DNA of 64,000 nt, taken from the NCBI GenBank assembly GCA_027604705.1, contig JADHYV010000064.1, positions 1-64,000 of the forward strand. Direction: 5' to 3'. Shown in pieces: positions 60,557-64,000 of this stretch. Position 1 is the stretch's first letter. Every line of letters begins with the position of its first letter. This stretch comes from Allomyces arbusculus (Eukaryota; Blastocladiomycota; Blastocladiomycetes; Blastocladiales; Blastocladiaceae). The position numbers and the translations under genes were made by a program. Under the pieces are notes generated by a model, which saw only the letters and a program-made list of their open reading frames with translations, did not search any database and was not told the DNA's origin.

Positions 60557-63110
60557 CTACTTGTCACGATTCCTCCCGCCGGCGCGCCCGCGCACCGGAA
60601 CATTCTCGTCGTCCTCATCCACATCCACTTCGTCCATATCGTCCGGGTCCGCGACCTGGAATAGCGCCGGCTGCGCCTTGGTCACGGCCGCCTTGGCTGG
60701 CGCCGTTGGCGACTTGACCTGAACTTGCGCCGTCTTCTCGGCCGATTCGGCCTTCTTACCCGCGCTCGCCGACGCCGGTTTCTTGGCCGCTGCGACCTTC
60801 CTGGCGCTCCGCGTCTCGTCCTCGTCGCTACTCTCGTCCTCGTCGTCGCGCTCGGCCAGGACAAACATGGGCCGATGCATCGCGGCGGCGCGAATCGCGG
60901 CAATCTTGGCATCCCGTTCCTCAGGTTCCTCCTCCATGACCGACAACGGGATCGGCGGCGGCGGCAGCGGCTGCAACTGTACGTGCAGTTCGCGCGACAC
61001 CTGCGCGAGAATCGCAGCGCCGTCGTGGCCTGGGGACACCGGCGGCGCATTCCCGGCCTTCCGCATGCGCCGCGCGTGCCGGACGCGCGCGTCGTGCGTC
61101 AAGTGCAGCATCAGTTTCAGCGTGGGTTCGAGCGAATGCATCCCCGCGGCTACGCCCACCCGCATCTGGTCTCCTTCGTTGGCCGGTAAATTGCGCCATG
61201 CCGTCTGCGCGCGACGTACGGCCTTGTGCCCGCCCTCGTCATTCAACACGGCCTCTTTCTCTTCGTCGTGCAGGTCGCTGCGTTTTTTGCGCGCGTCCCA
61301 CGGCATGACCGACCGTTTCCGCACGTCGCGGAAGAACTTGAGCAATGTCCGCACGCCCGTCACGTCGCGCTGCATGACGGGGATCCAAAGGATCAGGGTC
61401 ATCGCGCCCATGACGACCGCAATCGCCACGACCACGTGCGAGTACATGGTTTGCTGCAGATACCGCTTCACCACCACCTTGTCCATGACGTACCGCACGT
61501 TGGGCGTCGCGACCGTGACCGAATTCGCCTGCGTGCCGTTTGTCAGAAGACACCCGTTCGTGCCCGGCGTCGTCGCCAAATCAATCTCATATCGGAACGG
61601 ATGGTGCATGAGCCCGAGCCCCATGTACGTCAAGAGCACGGCGAAATCGTGCGCGACAAACGCGTCGGTCGCGGTCAGCAAGTACTCGTTGGCGTCAAAT
61701 AGGACCGAGAGCGCGCGCGACATCCACGACCACTGCGACGCCGTGGTCCAGCCCGTCAGGACCGACTTCATCGTTTTCGTAACGAGCGGCATTGGCGTCA
61801 GGTCCGGATTGCGCACGGCGACCGACACGCGCTCCACGTTCGACCAGTCCTTGGTCGGGTCATACGCGATTGACTCTAGCACGTCCGGCGGAATCCCTTT
61901 GGTCACGGTCACGTCGACGAGAACCGCATGCGCCGCGCACGCGACACCCACGAGCGTGTCTTGCCGGAACGCCTGGCACAGGCCGCGATAGCATCCCGGT
62001 CGCGTCAATGAACTCGGCCGCGTGCGCACGGTTGCGAGGGTGTCGGGTGTCGGAACGCCGAGAAGGTTATATCCGCGCAAAAACACTTCCGTGTCGTTGT
62101 AGACGAGTTCGTACCCCTTCGGCAGGGCGCCGAGCTTGGTCTGGATCTGGTGGTAGTCGAACGTGCCGGACTCGAGCGACCCCGAGGTCGTGTCGGGTTT
62201 TACGGCACAGGTCACGTTCATGGCCACGACCGAGGCGTTGTAGGTGTAGTAGTCGGCGCGCGTCGCCGGCAGCATGACCATGTACCGGCGCCCGTTCAGG
62301 TAGAGTTCCGAGAAATCGTCGAGGTAGGTGAACGAGGCATTGCGGATCGCCTTCTCCGTGTCGAGGATCGCCGCCTGGTAGACCTCTTGCAGGAGCGTGG
62401 CGACAGCGTCTTGCGGTCCGGAATCAAACTAGTGCAGCCGCCGTGGGGAGGAGAGTGAGTGTCTACATCGACGCTGGCGTCCAAGCAGGTTCGAAAACGG
62501 CAGCACCATAAACGACACGTTGCCGGCCATGAGCGCGTCAGTGCAGGCGTTCCAGGCAAACGGGTTCTCGGACTTGACCGAAGGAATGTTCAAGTGCCGC
62601 GTATACCGCACTTCGCGCGTGCCCTCCCACGCCATGAGGGCCGAGAACGTGGTCCACAAGAAGCACACGGCCCAGGTAAACACGGCCGAGGCCATAAGCG
62701 CGAGCCGGTACCCGCCGACGCGCTTGATCCCGCCGCCGCGCTTCTTGTTGGTGAGCTCGTTGCCGAGCCGCTCAACCATGGCAGGTACGCCGTCAGCCCA
62801 TGCGGCAAACGCCTGGAGTGAGGTCGAGAACAAGCGGTCAGTCATCAGCGTGAGCGAGGATGGAGAGGTGGGAGCGCTGTACCGCGTGCATGATGAGCGC
62901 ATCTTCGTGCGCGCCGCGAATTAGGATGCGGAGCGAGTTGCGCGCGTGCAATTCCTGGATGATGGTGCCGACCGTGATGGAGAGCAGCGATAGCGCCGAC
63001 GAGGCGAGACTCGAGTTGGGCAGGATGCGGAAGACGCCAAACTCGGGCAGGACCTTGTCGACAAGCAGCGTCAGGGTCAAGAACGCGGTCGCGATGGTTG
63101 GAAAGAACAT
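60557..63110 (-). CDS. Multi-pass membrane protein, family not recognised
   Basis: Three exons on the minus strand, 63110-62883, 62812-about 62507 and 62428-60557, give about 801 residues. Two hydrophobic helices lie near the N-terminus (FFPTIATAFLTLTLLVDKVL; ASSALSLLSITVGTII). A third is at about residues 95-125 (LALMASAVFTWAVCFLWTTF). About 370 residues then follow that are probably outside the cytosol, with several N-x-S/T sites and cysteines. A last helix is at about 505-530 (VVVAIAVVMGAMTLILWIPV). The final 270 residues are cytosolic in style: basic, then Ala/Lys-rich, then acidic with a GRAGGRNRDK end. I do not recognise the family; it resembles large fungal surface or vacuolar membrane proteins only in layout. 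The second donor (GTGCTG) is the weakest of the model; a GTGTCG four codons earlier is possible. Confidence 0.65.
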
Positions 63111-64000
63111 AATGATGGTTGGTTGGTAGGCTGTTGCTGCGGAGATTGATTGATTGGTGGTTCAAAAATGGTCTGGTCCGCGCGCGCGACTCCTCGGCAG
63201 GGGGCGTCGATAATGGTCGCGCTTCACAGACGAGCCGGGCCGCCGGGGAATGTAATGGCGGCGACAAGCACGGCCGTGGGTCCTTGACGGGGCTCGAATC
63301 GTCGTTGGGCTCGACCGATCTCTCGCGTGTGCTGGGTCGTCCGTGGCCGAGAGTCGGCGCCAGCTGCTGCAGCCGCTTTCGATGCGCTTGCTGCAGCCGC
63401 TTTCGATGCGCTTGCCGGTGCTGTCAGTCACGGCACAGCGCGGTCAACTACAGCAAGCTGTCGTCGTCGTCGTGGCCAGCAATCGAGCGGCGGGCAGGAA
63501 GGCTGGGGAGAGACCTGGCAAACCGACGCGTCTTGGATCACCACGTGCAAGTCGCGTGGGCCACGCCAACGCACTGTCTCCCACTCCTCAAAATATGCGA
63601 AATCAAGGCTTGTCTCGCCGCTTTGATCATGATTGAGAAAGCGTCGCGCTCCCCTCGTCGCCACTCAATCGCGACCACACACATCTTACCAGCACGGCAA
63701 CGACGCGACTTGCCGCATGACAAAGCCCGCCATGCAGCGCATCCCGTGGGCCCGCCGGACCACGCCGGCTTGGCAACGAAGTCTGTGGACCTCGGTCCTC
63801 TCTCGCTGCTGCTCCAGCTTCTGCCAACCACCATCACTGGCCCGCCTGTCCGCCCAGATCAGACGAACCACGCCGCGAGCTCCCCCTCTCTCCACCTTGT
63901 CCACCCGCGGTCCTCTGGATCGCGTCCTCGCGTCCCCTCCGGTCCCCACAACTTGCCGCGTTCCATTCGTCTCCTCGGCTGCGCTCGAGCGGCCCCGCCA
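63111..64000. other. Upstream region of the membrane-protein gene, window edge
   Basis: About 890 bases without a supported gene. It holds a perfect 24-base tandem duplication at 63367-63390 and 63391-63414. The last 150 bases are C-rich and could be the leader of a gene beyond the window. Confidence 0.4.
63367..63414 (+). repeat. Two perfect 24-base tandem units
   Basis: The unit starts CTGCAGCCGCTTTCGATG and is repeated once without any change. It is a recent local duplication in non-coding sequence. Confidence 0.85.

Overview
The window is eukaryotic nuclear DNA. It is GC-rich, its genes are split by many short (about 50-170 bp) introns, and every recognisable protein is eukaryotic. Having both cobalamin-dependent (MetH) and cobalamin-independent (MetE) methionine synthase, alongside fungal-type Siw14, Dop1, Cac2, Rcm1 and Cdc48, points to an early-diverging, probably zoosporic fungus. 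A Blastocladiomycota-like genome is my best guess, by inference only. Exon borders below were worked out by hand from reading frame, GT/AG sites and remembered family alignments. Almost every model closes in phase from start codon to stop. Layout: 1-3845 holds remains of Ty1/copia retroelements (a truncated pol region, a 3' LTR, an inverted solo LTR, and the tail of an older relative). 4124-5010 is a decayed PIF/Harbinger-type transposase on the minus strand. The rest is a gene-rich tract: a C2H2 zinc-finger gene (+, 6834-7952); a Siw14-like phosphatase (-, 9865-10942); DOP1/Dopey (+, 11661-17465); MetH (-, 17749-22058); CAF-1 subunit CAC2 (+, 23059-25306); CAND1 (-, 25529-29471); CDC48/p97 (-, 30165-32831); MetE (-, 35011-37554); PCID2/Thp1 (-, 38602-40444); an LRR-like protein (+, 41300-43239); F-box gene A (-, 43882-46437); a nucleotide-sugar/triose-phosphate-type transporter (-, 47003-47992); NudE (-, 48981-50096); a GPR180/TMEM145-like seven-helix protein (-, 50541-52821); NSUN5/Rcm1 (+, 53298-55236); F-box gene B (+, 56496-59430) with a truncated third copy behind it; and an unrecognised multi-pass membrane protein (-, 60557-63110). 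There is no operon or single pathway. Functional links are loose: CAND1, the F-box proteins and Cdc48 all belong to SCF ubiquitin ligation and its downstream handling; MetH and MetE make the same product; CAC2 acts in chromatin assembly, PCID2 in mRNA export, Dop1 in Golgi/endosome traffic and NudE in dynein transport. The most unusual signals are (1) a splice-donor consensus of GT-N-C-G, most often GTACGT, across nearly all genes; (2) a pair of inverted F-box paralogues with an unfamiliar 630-750-residue C-terminal region plus a broken third copy whose break coincides with a dispersed repeat; (3) three tandem ASF1-binding-like motifs at the C-terminus of CAC2; and (4) co-residence of MetH and MetE. 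I found no CRISPR, tRNA or rRNA genes.
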